Source of the DNA: Pseudarthrobacter psychrotolerans
Lineage (GTDB): Bacteria; Actinomycetota; Actinomycetes; Actinomycetales; Micrococcaceae
Direction of reading: 5' to 3'
DNA: 64,000 bases
Assembly: GCF_009911795.1 (NCBI RefSeq)
Contig: NZ_CP047898.1
Location: 4,278,001-4,342,000, forward strand
Position numbers and translations under genes: made by a program. Shown here piece by piece: positions 1 to 13,480 of this stretch (within the stretch, counting starts at the first letter, position 1; each line of letters begins with the position of its first letter). The notes under the pieces were generated by a model. That model saw only the letters and a list, made by a program, of their open reading frames with translations, did not search any database and was not told the DNA's origin.

Positions 1-2373
<2,373 letters not shown>

Positions 2374-2592
2374 CACACCACCCCCGCAAACGGTTCAAAA
2401 GCGTTTACGATCCGGGGCGGTAAAAAGATAACAAGACTGCTTGCGTCCACTATGTGGTTCCCAAACAACAAACCCGTTGCTTGAGGAACAAACACAACAA
2501 CATAACAACACCACACCTGCCTTAACCGGCAGGAAGCATGTTGTAACCACAGAATTCCCACCCACGGCACAGCCAGCGGGTGAGGAGCAAGG
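2374..2592 (+). other. 23S-5S internal transcribed spacer
   Basis: About 220 bases lie between the 23S end and the 5S start. The stretch is A/C rich with no tRNA and no coding signal on either strand. It contains short complementary segments, such as a CCTGCCTTAACCGGCAGG hairpin near 2516-2533, that probably take part in rRNA precursor processing. That role is inference. Confidence 0.7.
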
Positions 2593-2710
2593 GTTACGGC
2601 GGTCATAGCGTGGGGGAAACGCCCGGTCCCATTCCGAACCCGGAAGCTAAGACCCACAGCGCCGATGGTACTGCACCCGGGAGGGTGTGGGAGAGTAGGT
2701 CACCGCCGGA
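2593..2710 (+). rRNA. 5S ribosomal RNA
   Basis: The sequence begins GTTACGGCGGTCATAGCG and contains the conserved CCCATTCCGAACCCGGAAGC block. It ends GTAGGTCACCGCCGGAAC, and its 5' GGCGG pairs with the 3' CCGCC to close helix I. The length is about 117 nt, normal for bacterial 5S. It follows the 23S in the standard rrn order. Confidence 0.97.
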
Positions 2711-2725
2711 ACATCATTACAGGTC

Positions 2726-2759
2726 GAGAGCCCCCCAACCACCAGGTCGGGGGGCTCTC
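2726..2759 (+). terminator. rrn operon terminator hairpin
   Basis: There is a perfect 11-bp stem, with left arm 2726-2736 (GAGAGCCCCCC) and right arm 2749-2759 (GGGGGGCTCTC), around a 12-nt loop. It lies just downstream of 5S. There is no long T tract after the stem, as is common in high-GC actinobacteria. Confidence 0.8.
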
Positions 2760-2833
2760 CCACGTTAACCACCAAACCACAACACCACCCCAACCGGCCC
2801 AAAACCCGGACCCTCTCTCACCCAACACCGCCT

Positions 2834-2991
2834 GACGCTCTCTCACTTAATACACAAAAAACCGAAACGCTCTCGCACCAACTCAGAGAACACACGCGAA
2901 AAAACCTGCAGGAACTGCGAGAGCGTCCGCCGGAACACCGCAGGAAGTGAGAGAGCGTCCGCCGGAACACCGCAGGAAGTGATAGAGCGTC
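2834..2991. repeat. Inverted plus 32-bp tandem repeat element
   Basis: GACGCTCTCTCACTT at 2834-2848 is the perfect reverse complement of 2945-2959, and a one-base variant of the right arm recurs at 2977-2991. Between them a unit of about 32 bp containing GAGAGCGTCCGCCGGAACAC is repeated with its core at 2919-2938 and 2951-2970, then breaks off in a third copy. The same arm with GATAGAGC recurs at 39561 in another intergenic region, so this belongs to a dispersed family. No coding signal. Confidence 0.8.
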
Positions 2992-3029
2992 GTGTGGGGG
3001 ATGCGGGGGGCCGCGTAGAGTTGACCTCC

Positions 3030-3527
3030 ATGGATAACCTTTTCAGCCACGCGGATGACGCACCCGCCGCCTCTGTTGATCCAGCACCGAACCTGGAACC
3101 TGTCATCTGCACAGTTGTAGTGCCCGGACCGGTGGCGCAGGCGTTCGCCGGCTTCACGGATCACACGCACTTGTGGTGGCCGTTGGATTCACACGGTGTG
3201 TACGGGGCAGGATCTTACGTTGAGTTTGAAGAGAACCTCATCGTGGAAACGGCTGACGACGGCAGGACCGCCGTCTGGGGCTCCATAGATGACTGGCAGC
3301 CGCCCCTGTCTTTCCACGCGTCCTGGCACCCGGGGACCACTGCGCTCTGGTCAACTGAGCTGCGGGTCGCCTTCAGGGCAGTGGAGTCCGGGACCGAACT
3401 GCGCCTGGTCCACAACGGCTGGGAGGGCGCTGAGGATCCTGCCGCCACCCGTGCCGCCTATGCTGCGGGCTGGCCGAACGTGCTGGACCGTTTCGTGAGG
3501 TTCATGGGTGGGGAAGCCCAGGCCTGA
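3030..3527 (+). CDS. SRPBCC (START/AHSA1-like) domain protein
   Basis: This 165-residue soluble protein has the AHSA1/START-like fold pattern. A beta strand (VICTVVVPGPVAQAFAGFTD) is followed by an HLWWPLDSHGV segment, the GSYVEFEENLIVETADDGR hairpin, a W-rich centre (WGSIDDWQPPLSFHASWHPG) and a C-terminal helix with GWPNVLDRFVRFM. Family members bind hydrophobic ligands or help Hsp90-type chaperones, but the specific ligand cannot be told. I chose ATG 3030 because longer starts run into the upstream repeat element. It is a single gene, convergent with the lacI-like gene. Confidence 0.8.
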   Translation: MDNLFSHADDAPAASVDPAPNLEPVICTVVVPGPVAQAFAGFTDHTHLWWPLDSHGVYGAGSYVEFEENLIVETADDGRTAVWGSIDDWQPPLSFHASWHPGTTALWSTELRVAFRAVESGTELRLVHNGWEGAEDPAATRAAYAAGWPNVLDRFVRFMGGEAQA

Positions 3528-3563
3528 AAGGCAGCTCCGAATAGGCAGCTCTGAATGGAGACA

Positions 3564-3584
3564 GCCCCGCATGGACTGCGGGGC
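3564..3584. terminator. Hairpin between convergent genes
   Basis: GCCCCGC at 3564-3570 pairs with GCGGGGC at 3578-3584 around a 7-nt loop. It lies between the stop of the START-like gene and the stop of the lacI-family gene. It is a short GC-rich stem with no T tract, so it is plausible as a shared terminator but weak. Confidence 0.4.
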
Positions 3585-3589
3585 CCGGG

Positions 3590-4636
3590 TCAGGCGGGCG
3601 GTACAGCCGTGCTGTTCCGCACCAGAAACTCTGTGGGGTACTCCAGGTCCGTGGCCGCTGCTGACAGCGATGCGCCCCTGGGAGGCCGCTTCGCACCGGC
3701 GTCGAGCGTTTCCAACAGCATGCACGCCGCCAGGGCGCCTTGGCCGCGGGCATCCTGGTTGATGGTGGTCAGGCCAAAGACCTCGCCGAGTTCGTGCCCG
3801 TCCATGCCGATCACGGAGAGATCCTGCGGCACGCGCAAGCCGAAGTCGCGGGCGGCGAGGATGGCGCCGATCGCCATCTCATCGGAGGCGGCAAAAACTG
3901 CTGTGGGCCGCCCGGCCGCGGAGGCGAGGAGCTTGCGGGCACTCGCGTAGGCGCCTTGGATGGTGAAGTCCGCGGACACGACCCATTCGGGGCGGACAGC
4001 ATGCCCAGCCGCCTGCATCGCTGATTCAAAGCCGGCCCGGCGAATCCCCGGCAGTTTGAAGTCCTGGTTCAACTCGGCCTCGCCGGTGATGTGTGCGATC
4101 CGGGTGTGGCCCAGTCCGAGGAGGTGCTCGGTGGCTGTCCGGGCGAGGCGGGCGTCGTCAATCCTGATGGTGGACGCACCGGCCAAGGCGCCGCCGATGC
4201 CAACGATCGGGCGGTGGATTGCCAGGAGCTGCTTGATTTCGGCCTCGCTCAGGACCAGCGCCACAGCAATGACCGCATCCAGCCGCTTACGGAGCAGGAA
4301 GTCGTTCAGGACGCTGTGGCGACGTTCCGGCCGGTCACCCACGTTGTACAGCGTGAGGTCGTAGCCGGCGTCCAGCAAGGTGCCGGACACACCCTCCACC
4401 ACGGACGAAAAGTACCACCGGTGGATGGACGGGACCACCAGCCCCACGTTGTGGTTACGGCCTGAGGCCAGGCTGGAGGCGTGGTAAGACGGGACGAAGC
4501 CCAGTTCCTCGGCCGCTGCCTTTGCCAGCTGCCGGCTCTTGGCCGACACATTCGCCTTGCCGCTGAGCGCCCGCGACACAGTGGCGATCGACAGCCCGGC
4601 GCGGTCGGCAACGTCCTTGATGCCCGCAAGTCTCAC
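3590..4636 (-). CDS. LacI-family transcriptional regulator
   Basis: This 348-residue repressor has an N-terminal helix-turn-helix of LacI type (IKDVADRAGLSIATVSRALS, about residues 5-24). A hinge helix and a periplasmic-binding-like effector domain follow, with the NVGLVVPSIHRWYFSSVVEG start, ASTIRIDD, and FAASDEMAIGAILAARDFGLR. I chose GTG 4636 because it sits directly before the HTH and overlaps the alpha-glucosidase stop by one base (TAGTG), implying translational coupling. It probably represses the operon from the AAACGTTT operator at 6406-6419, a local autoregulatory sugar switch. The inducer is likely an alpha-glucoside (inference from the neighbour). Confidence 0.93.
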   Translation of the reverse strand: MRLAGIKDVADRAGLSIATVSRALSGKANVSAKSRQLAKAAAEELGFVPSYHASSLASGRNHNVGLVVPSIHRWYFSSVVEGVSGTLLDAGYDLTLYNVGDRPERRHSVLNDFLLRKRLDAVIAVALVLSEAEIKQLLAIHRPIVGIGGALAGASTIRIDDARLARTATEHLLGLGHTRIAHITGEAELNQDFKLPGIRRAGFESAMQAAGHAVRPEWVVSADFTIQGAYASARKLLASAAGRPTAVFAASDEMAIGAILAARDFGLRVPQDLSVIGMDGHELGEVFGLTTINQDARGQGALAACMLLETLDAGAKRPPRGASLSAAATDLEYPTEFLVRNSTAVPPA

Positions 4637-6372
4637 TACTGTGCGTCGCCTCCGCCAATCCGCAGCCACGCTGTTTCCCCGGAAGCCAGGAAATGGGCGG
4701 AGTCCGAGCCCGGGGCAGCGCTGCGGACAAGGACGCGGCCGGCCGGCATCGCCAGGGGTTCGTGGTTGAGGTTCATGAGTACCAGCGTATCGCCGTTCAT
4801 GAACGCCAGGGACGAACCGGTGCACCAGTCGTCGGCCCATGCCAGTGACCCGCTGCCCAGGCGCAGTTCACGGCGCAGGCCCAGCATGTTCCGGTACAGG
4901 GAGAGGTGCGACGACGGCGATGCGGCCTGGGCGTCCCGTGCCAGTTCCATGAAGCTCGCCGGCAAGGGAAGCCAGGGATCCTGGCCGGAGCCAAAGCCCA
5001 GGTGCCGCTCGGCGCTGCGCCAGGGGAGGGGAATCCGGCAGCCGTCGCGGCCCAGCCGGGCTCCTCCCGTACGCGCGAACGTAGGGTCCTGCCGCAGGTG
5101 CTCCGGAATATCGATGCCGTCCGGCAGGCCCAGTTCCTCACCCTGGTACAAGTAGGCGGCGCCGGGCAGTGCCAGCATAAACAAGGAAGCGGCAGCTGCA
5201 CGCCGGCGGCCCAGTGCCGTGTCCGGCTGCGGATCGGCCGGACCGATACCGTCGCCGTCGCGCGGACCGGACCCGTTGTAACCAAAGCGGCTTGAATGAC
5301 GGACCACGTCGTGGTTGGACAGGACCCACGTGCTGGGGGCACCCACGGCGTCCAAAGCGGTCAGCGAGTCCGTAATAACCCTGCGCAGCCGGTAAACGTC
5401 CAGTCCGGCGTGCAGGTATGGGAAGTTGAAGGCCTGGTGCATTTCATCGGACCGGACCCAGTCTGCGAGGCGGGGGAGCGGGTCCACGTTTGCTTCGGCG
5501 CACAGGATGCGGTCCGGCCCGTACGCGTCCAGGATCAGGCGCCAGGCCCGGAAGATGTCGTGGAGGGCCGGCTGGCCGAACATCGGTGCTTCGTGGCCGG
5601 GGTAGCCGTCCGAGCTGCCGCCGTCGGCCCGTCCGCCCCAGGCAGGCAGGCCCGGGGCTTTGACCAAAGCGTGGGCGACGTCCACCCGGAAGCCGGAGAC
5701 GCCGCGGTCCAGCCAGAAACGGAGCACGCGCTCAAATTCGGCGTGCACGGCCGGGTTGTCCCAGTTGAAGTCCGGCTGGGAGGAATCAAACAGGTGCAGG
5801 TACCACTGGTCGGGCTGGCCGTCAGGGCCGGTGACCCGGGTCCAGGCAGGGCCGCCGAAATGGGACTGCCAGTTATTGGGCGCTTCGTGGCCTTCGGGCC
5901 CGGCGCCGTCCCGGAAGATGAACATGTCGCGCTCCGGACTCCCCGCCGGGGAGGCGAGGGCTGCCTGGAAAGCCACGTGCTGGTCCGAGCAGTGGTTGGG
6001 AACCAGATCCACGATGACCCGCAGTCCCAAGCGGTTGGCCTCGGCGATCATAACGTCGAAGTCGTCCAGGGTGCCGAAGATCGGATCCACGTCGCAGTAA
6101 TCGCTGACGTCATAGCCGGCATCGCGCTGCGGCGATTTGTAGAAAGGGGACAGCCACACAGCGTCCACATCCAGCTCGGCCAGCTGCGGAAGTTCCGCCG
6201 TAATCCCGGCGATGTCGCCGATGCCGTCGCCGTTGAGGTCGCGGAATGACCGCGGGTACACCTGGTAGATGACAGCGGAGCGCCACCAGCCTGGGGCGTT
6301 GTCGGCATCGTGGATAAGGGACAGCCGGCCCATCAGTGGGGCGGTGACGGTAAACACTGTATCTACAGACAT
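4636..6372 (-). CDS. GH13 alpha-glucosidase (oligo-1,6-glucosidase type)
   Basis: This 578-residue cytosolic glycoside hydrolase hydrolyses alpha-glucosides such as maltose, isomaltose or sucrose-type oligosaccharides. GH13 conserved regions are visible: DAVWLSPFYKSPQRDAGYDV, DLVPNHCSDQH, GFRVDVAHALVK (nucleophile Asp), CAEANVDP (acid/base Glu) and LSNHDVVRH (transition-state Asp). There is no signal peptide. I chose ATG 6372 (MSVDTVF) because upstream in-frame sequence holds the operator and codes nothing GH13-like. It is the first gene of a two-gene operon with the LacI-type regulator. The exact substrate is not decidable from sequence alone. Confidence 0.93.
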   Translation of the reverse strand: MSVDTVFTVTAPLMGRLSLIHDADNAPGWWRSAVIYQVYPRSFRDLNGDGIGDIAGITAELPQLAELDVDAVWLSPFYKSPQRDAGYDVSDYCDVDPIFGTLDDFDVMIAEANRLGLRVIVDLVPNHCSDQHVAFQAALASPAGSPERDMFIFRDGAGPEGHEAPNNWQSHFGGPAWTRVTGPDGQPDQWYLHLFDSSQPDFNWDNPAVHAEFERVLRFWLDRGVSGFRVDVAHALVKAPGLPAWGGRADGGSSDGYPGHEAPMFGQPALHDIFRAWRLILDAYGPDRILCAEANVDPLPRLADWVRSDEMHQAFNFPYLHAGLDVYRLRRVITDSLTALDAVGAPSTWVLSNHDVVRHSSRFGYNGSGPRDGDGIGPADPQPDTALGRRRAAAASLFMLALPGAAYLYQGEELGLPDGIDIPEHLRQDPTFARTGGARLGRDGCRIPLPWRSAERHLGFGSGQDPWLPLPASFMELARDAQAASPSSHLSLYRNMLGLRRELRLGSGSLAWADDWCTGSSLAFMNGDTLVLMNLNHEPLAMPAGRVLVRSAAPGSDSAHFLASGETAWLRIGGGDAQ

Positions 6373-6405
6373 GGAGGACAGCCTAGACCCTAACCGGCGG
6401 GAAAC

Positions 6406-6419
6406 TGCAAACGTTTCCA
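6406..6419. promoter_or_regulatory. LacI-type operator
   Basis: TGCAAACGTTTCCA has the near-palindromic AAACGTTT core typical of LacI/GalR-family operators. It lies 34 bases upstream of the alpha-glucosidase ATG, in the divergent region shared with the FAD oxidase gene. The likely ligand is the LacI-type protein encoded at the end of the same operon (inference). Confidence 0.7.
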
Positions 6420-6574
6420 CCAGAAAATTAGTATGTCTACTGACAGGTAGATCGCTGGTAATCGGTAGGTGCTGGAACCGCTTGCAGCCGGTAGTGAGAT
6501 GGCGGGCCGGCGGGAACCACCGACCTAGACTGGGGGAGAAAACAACGACAAACGACGACGGAACGGGAGGCTGC

Positions 6575-7945
6575 GTGGGCAGCTTGGTTGAAGAGTTGGC
6601 GGGCGCCCTCGGCGCAGGGCAGGTCAGTACCGAAGAGGAATTGCTCGCCAGGTATGCCGTGGACCAGGCCCCGGTCCTGGATTTCCAGCTCCCTGAAGCG
6701 GTGGTCTTTGCCGGTTCAGTTACGGATGTGCAGGCTGTGGTCAGGCTGTGTGCCGCCCACAACGTCGCCGTTGTGGCCCGCGGAGCGGGAACCGGCGTTT
6801 CCGGCGGTGCGCACGCGAGCAGGAACTGCGTAGTCCTGTCCCTGGAACGGATGAACCGCATTCTTGACCTGAACCCGGATGACGAGACCGCCGTCGTCGA
6901 ACCCGGCGTGGTCAACGCGGCCCTCAACGAGGCCGCCGCAGAGCATGGCCTGATGTACGCGCCGGATCCCGCGAGCTTCCGTTCCTCCACGATCGGCGGC
7001 AACGTTGCGACGAATGCCGGGGGACTGCGCTGCGCCAAGTACGGCGTTACCCGGGACTCGGTGCTGGCGCTGGATGTGGTGCTGGCCGACGGGTCGCTCA
7101 TCCACACCGGGCACCAGACGTTTAAAGGCGTTGCGGGTTACGACCTCACGGGGCTGTTTGTTGGTTCCGAGGGCACCCTGGGGATCGTGGTGGCGGCGAC
7201 CGTCCGGCTCAAGTACCTGCCCCGTGACGTGCACACCATCGCCGCGTTCTACCCGGACTTCAGGCAGGCCGCGGCGGGCGTCCTGGCGGTGGGCCGTGCG
7301 CGCGTGCAGCCGGCCATCATGGAACTGCTCGACGGCGGCACGCTGGCCCAGCTGGATGACCTCCACGGCTCCGACCTGAGCTCGCGTGGCCGTTCGCTGC
7401 TCCTGATCCAAACTGACGGGTTCGGGGCAGCGGCGGAGGCCGACGTCGTGCGTTCCGTCCTCGCCGCCGGCGGGGCAACCGTGAGCACGGAATCCACGGC
7501 GGAAGCCGAGCAGCTCGTGGAACTCCGCCGGAACAGCCGGGGTGTGGAAGTGGATGACGAATACCGCGTGGGCGAGGATGTGGCCGTGCCGCGCTCACGC
7601 CTGGTGGATTACGTGGCGGCGCTGGAAGACCTCGCGGCAACACACGGCGTCAGCCTGAAGGTAGTGGCGCACGCCGGCGACGGCAACCTGCACCCCACGT
7701 TCTGGATCGACAGGCAGGACAGTGCGGTGGACGCCGACGCCATGGGCCGGCTGAACCTTGCCCTGGATGCCTCCATCAATGCTGCTCTCGAAATGGGCGG
7801 CACCATCACCGGAGAGCACGGGATCGGGCAGTACAAACTGCGCTGGCTGGGCCTGGAACAGGCGGAACCCGTCAGGGAGCTCCAGCGCAGGATCAAGGAA
7901 CTGTTTGACCCGGCAGGCATCCTGAACCCGGGCAAGGCCATCTAG
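6575..7945 (+). CDS. FAD-linked oxidase (glycolate oxidase GlcD / D-lactate dehydrogenase type)
   Basis: This 456-residue flavoprotein has an N-terminal PCMH-type FAD-binding domain (ARGAGTGVSGGAHASRN, then STIGGNVATNAGGLRCAKYG). Its FAD-oxidase C-terminal cap carries HAGDGNLHPTFW and the signature GTITGEHGIGQYKLRW, ending FDPAGILNPGKAI. Family members oxidise 2-hydroxy acids such as glycolate or D-lactate, passing electrons to the membrane chain. I chose GTG 6575 because GGGAGG lies a few bases upstream and the protein then has family length. A longer in-frame reading overlaps the divergent gene's promoter. No glcE or glcF partner is adjacent, so a single-subunit D-lactate dehydrogenase is also possible. 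Confidence 0.92.
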   Translation: MGSLVEELAGALGAGQVSTEEELLARYAVDQAPVLDFQLPEAVVFAGSVTDVQAVVRLCAAHNVAVVARGAGTGVSGGAHASRNCVVLSLERMNRILDLNPDDETAVVEPGVVNAALNEAAAEHGLMYAPDPASFRSSTIGGNVATNAGGLRCAKYGVTRDSVLALDVVLADGSLIHTGHQTFKGVAGYDLTGLFVGSEGTLGIVVAATVRLKYLPRDVHTIAAFYPDFRQAAAGVLAVGRARVQPAIMELLDGGTLAQLDDLHGSDLSSRGRSLLLIQTDGFGAAAEADVVRSVLAAGGATVSTESTAEAEQLVELRRNSRGVEVDDEYRVGEDVAVPRSRLVDYVAALEDLAATHGVSLKVVAHAGDGNLHPTFWIDRQDSAVDADAMGRLNLALDASINAALEMGGTITGEHGIGQYKLRWLGLEQAEPVRELQRRIKELFDPAGILNPGKAI

Positions 7946-7976
7946 AAGCCACCGCCCGCCACACAACTGGGTCGCA

Positions 7977-8011
7977 GTAAGTGTCGTTATGAGCGCCACA
8001 GCGACACTTAC
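7977..8011. repeat. Palindrome between convergent genes
   Basis: GTAAGTGTCG at 7977-7986 pairs perfectly with CGACACTTAC at 8002-8011, with a 15-nt loop. It lies in the 129-base gap between the FAD oxidase stop and the DUF4032 stop. It could be a bidirectional terminator or a dispersed palindromic unit. There is no T tract. Confidence 0.6.
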
Positions 8012-8074
8012 GGCTACCTACATGGGGCCGTGTTAACACAACCGTGCTGCCACCGTGGCCGGCCCTGGTCCGTG

Positions 8075-9493
8075 TCAGTCGTCGACGTCCGGGTACTCTT
8101 CGATGGTTTCGTCGGCACCGTAGCGGGACTCTTCGGTTTCCACTTCAAGGATCTTCAGCATCGCCGTGTCCGGGTTCAGCATGATGGCGGCCTCGTCCCG
8201 GCGGTGGCGCAGGACGGACTCGATGTAGGACTGCACAGCCTCGGCGAGCGGAATGTGGCGGGCCTGCTCCTCCGACATGTACCAGCGGTGTTCCAGCACC
8301 TCGTGAACTGCCTCTGCCGGCTCAAGCTTGCGGGACAGGTCGCGGGGGATCGAGCGTACGATCGGCTCGAAGACCTGGCTGACCCAGAGGTGCGCGCTGT
8401 ATTCCTCGTCCATCCCCGGGTTGTTGTCCGCCCGGAAGGAATCCATGTCATTGAGCAGGCGCCGGGCCTGGTTCTCCTGGGCGTCGAGTCCGGTCAGTCG
8501 CAGCAGCCGGCGCTGGTGGTGGCCCGCGTCCACCACCTTGGGCTGGAGCTGGATTGTGGAACCGTTCTGGGTGGTCTTGATGGCGTATTCCTCGACGTCG
8601 AAGCCCAGCTCGTTGAGCTTCCTGATCCGGGCGGCCACGCGCCAGCGTTCGCCGATCTCGAAGGATTCCTTCTCGGTCAGTTCCGTCCACAGGCGCCGGT
8701 AGCTCTCCATGATGAGTTCGCTGGTGGCCACCGGGTCCACCTTCTCCTCGATCAGGCCGCCGTCCAGGAGGTCCATCAGCTCGCCGGCGATGTTGACCCG
8801 GGCGATCTCGAGATCGTACTCGCGCTGGCCGGTGGAAAGATCGGGATACAGCTCACCGGTTTCGGCGTCCACCAGGTAGGCGGCGAACGCGCCCGCGTCA
8901 CGGCGGAAGAGTGTATTGGAGAGCGAGACGTCTCCCCAGTAGAAGCCGATGAGGTGCAGCCGGACCATCAGCAGGGCCTGGGCATCGATGAGCCGGGTCA
9001 GGGTGTCCTTGCGCAGCATCTGCGAGAACAGGGCCCGGTAGGGCATGGAGAACTTCAGGTGGCGGGTGACCAGCACGGGGTTCAGCGGCCGCCCGTCCAG
9101 GGTGGTCCGGCCCGTGATGACGGCAACGGGGACAACACACGGGACATCCAGGCGGGCCAGCTTGCGGAGCATGTGGTACTCGTGGCGGGCTACATGTTCG
9201 GACGTTTCCTTGATGGCGATGACGGAGCCGCCCAGGTGCGCGAAACGCACGATGTGCCGCGAAATGCCGCGGGGGAGGGCTGCCAGGTTCTCAGCGGGCC
9301 AATCCTCCAGGGCGATGTGCCAGGGCAGGTCCAGGAGTTCGGGATCCGCGGACGCCGCGGTGATGTTCAGCGAGCTGGAAACGGCCAGGACCTTGTCATC
9401 CTTGGCGCTTGCTGCCTCGAACCGCGGCAGTTTGCCGACCTGCGCGTAGTCCGTGGGCTCGTCGTGCCACTGTGCGCTGTTTTCATCGGTCAT
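8075..9493 (-). CDS. DUF4032 domain, kinase-fold-like protein
   Basis: This 472-residue protein resembles the actinobacterial DUF4032 family, whose N-terminal half looks like a lipopolysaccharide-kinase/protein-kinase fold. A beta-lysine-like segment (GGSVIAIKETSEHVARHEY) is followed by a catalytic-loop-like LHLIGFYWGDVSLSNTLF and a metal-binding-like AYLVDAETGEL. The C-terminal half, with repeated H/R-rich helices, is the DUF4032 part. There is no signal peptide or membrane segment. The kinase assignment is from motif resemblance only; substrate and role are unknown. It stands alone, and a long open frame on the opposite strand is a GC-bias shadow. Confidence 0.85.
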   Translation of the reverse strand: MTDENSAQWHDEPTDYAQVGKLPRFEAASAKDDKVLAVSSSLNITAASADPELLDLPWHIALEDWPAENLAALPRGISRHIVRFAHLGGSVIAIKETSEHVARHEYHMLRKLARLDVPCVVPVAVITGRTTLDGRPLNPVLVTRHLKFSMPYRALFSQMLRKDTLTRLIDAQALLMVRLHLIGFYWGDVSLSNTLFRRDAGAFAAYLVDAETGELYPDLSTGQREYDLEIARVNIAGELMDLLDGGLIEEKVDPVATSELIMESYRRLWTELTEKESFEIGERWRVAARIRKLNELGFDVEEYAIKTTQNGSTIQLQPKVVDAGHHQRRLLRLTGLDAQENQARRLLNDMDSFRADNNPGMDEEYSAHLWVSQVFEPIVRSIPRDLSRKLEPAEAVHEVLEHRWYMSEEQARHIPLAEAVQSYIESVLRHRRDEAAIMLNPDTAMLKILEVETEESRYGADETIEEYPDVDD

Positions 9494-9545
9494 GGATCAA
9501 TTCTTTCGTACAGAGGGGCGGCTGCCTAAACATCGGGCTTAAACG

Positions 9546-9583
9546 CCGACGGCGGCCCGTCCAGTCAGGAGGGCCGCCGTCGG
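9546..9583 (-). terminator. Terminator of the sugar-ABC ATPase gene
   Basis: There is a perfect 13-bp stem (CCGACGGCGGCCC at 9546-9558 with 9571-9583) around a 12-nt loop. On the minus strand it is followed by CGTTT. It sits downstream of the minus-strand ABC ATPase gene and upstream of the DUF4032 gene. Confidence 0.7.
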
Positions 9584-9616
9584 TTGGTTATTGTGCTGGT
9601 GGTGGGCCCACGCCGG

Positions 9617-9652
9617 CAGGGTTCCCTGGCCGAAGCGGAGCGAGGTTAGGGC
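9617..9652 (+). repeat. Dispersed CAGGGTTCCCTGG repeat, copy A
   Basis: This copy contains CAGGGTTCCCTGGCCGA, a variable centre, then GCGAGGTTAGGG. The same unit recurs at 21545-21578 (plus) and 28883-28916 (minus). All three copies are intergenic or at a gene end. Copy A lies just past the ABC ATPase stop. Confidence 0.85.
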
Positions 9653-9663
9653 GCCGGTGGGGA

Positions 9664-10745
<1,082 letters not shown>

Positions 10746-10979
10746 AGTTATCAATCCCTTCACCGGCAGGTACGTGCCGGACGATCCGTAGTGAATGGTT
10801 CATGTAATTCAGTTATCCACGGCATTGCAGCCGTGTACTCCCCGGCCGAAGCCGAGGAGTATCACGTGACGCCGCACGGTTCCTGTGCGCCACATCACAA
10901 CCAAGAGTATGTCAGACGATTGGCGTATTGGTGCAAATGTTACGGAGGTCACATGTGAGGTTGGACATGTCGCTGATGT
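10746..10979. other. Intergenic region, no gene seen
   Basis: This gap holds the upstream region of the ABC ATPase (ribosome-binding site near 10755) and the tail side of otsB. I see no convincing ORF, tRNA, riboswitch or strong hairpin apart from short GC-rich complementarity around 10838-10860. Confidence 0.5.
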
Positions 10980-11799
10980 TCAGTCGGTGCCGGGCTCTTC
11001 TTCGGCCACCACCAGGCTCCGTTCCTGCAGGAGCGCTTCGAGCAGTTCCGCCACGTGGGCCGGCGCTTCCACCCGGAACTCGGCCTGGGTGAAGTCCAGG
11101 CCCACCTTGACGCCCACATCGCCGGATTCCAGGCGCCCCAGGGCGTCTTCGTCCGTGACGTCGTCACCGGCGAAGAGGACGGCAGTGGCCCCGGTGATCT
11201 GGCGCAGGAAGGTCAGGCCCTCACCCTTGGAGGCGTTGACCACCGATGTTTCCAGGACACGCTTGCCGTTCTTCAGGAAAACGCCCTTGCGGTCCTGGAG
11301 AACTGAACGGGCCGCAGCCACCGCGTCCTCGGCAACATCATCCGTGGCCAGCCGGGTATGGAGGACCACGCCTGCGGGCTTGTCTTCGAGCAGCGTGCCC
11401 GGAGCCTGCTCAACAATTTCTTCGAGGACAGCACGGACTTCGGCCAGCAGCCGGCGCTGGGCTTCGTCCAGCGCCAGTTCCGCGGAGCCGGGGCCCAGCC
11501 ATGCCTCGGCGCCATGGCTGCCGATCAGCAGCGTGTCCACCGGGGGCGAGGCGACCGCGCGCAGGCTGGCGAGGGCCCGCCCTGAGATGAGTGCCGTCGT
11601 CGTGCGTGGAAGGGCGGCGAGCCCGGCGAAAGCGGCGGCCGAGCGCGGAAGAGGGCGGGCTTCGTCCGCGCGGTCAACAAGCGGGGAAATGGTGCCGTCG
11701 AAGTCCATGGCCACCAGCAGGTGTTCCGTCTGGGCGATGCGCCGGGCGGCCTGCCGCAGTTCGGGGGACAAGGCGAGCGGGCCTTTGGCGGGGCGGGCG

Positions 11800-11810
<11 letters not shown>
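10980..11810 (-). CDS. otsB: Trehalose-6-phosphate phosphatase
   Basis: This 276-residue HAD-superfamily enzyme removes phosphate from trehalose-6-phosphate to give trehalose, an osmo- and desiccation protectant. The HAD motifs are visible: MDFDGTISPL with the nucleophilic Asp, LISGRAL, the Lys-containing motif III region, and FAGDDVTDEDAL (metal-binding Asp pair). I chose ATG 11810; an upstream TTG at 11819 is possible. The start lies inside the end of otsA (11-bp overlap), so the two are translationally coupled and act consecutively. Confidence 0.94.
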
Positions 11811-13302
<1,492 letters not shown>

Positions 13303-13480
13303 TGCGGCCCCTGGGGTTGCTTGTGCCTTTAAGCCACCTTAATAGGATGGAATCTTCGCGGCTATTCGTCCGTTGGTTATTCCGGCTGAATACTTGAAAG
13401 CGCAAGCTCTCAGGTTTGTCCCCTAAAATGATGGAGTCGCCACAGAGTGGTCCCCCTATGTCGATCGACCCAAGGAACAC

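Noticed and set aside
2905..2991. Possible CRISPR array from 32-bp repeats
   Set aside because: The units are contiguous with no unique spacers and only two to three copies. No cas genes are present.
8030..9529. 499-codon plus-strand frame opposite the DUF4032 gene
   Set aside because: Shadow frame. The opposite strand has a conserved family and a natural start.
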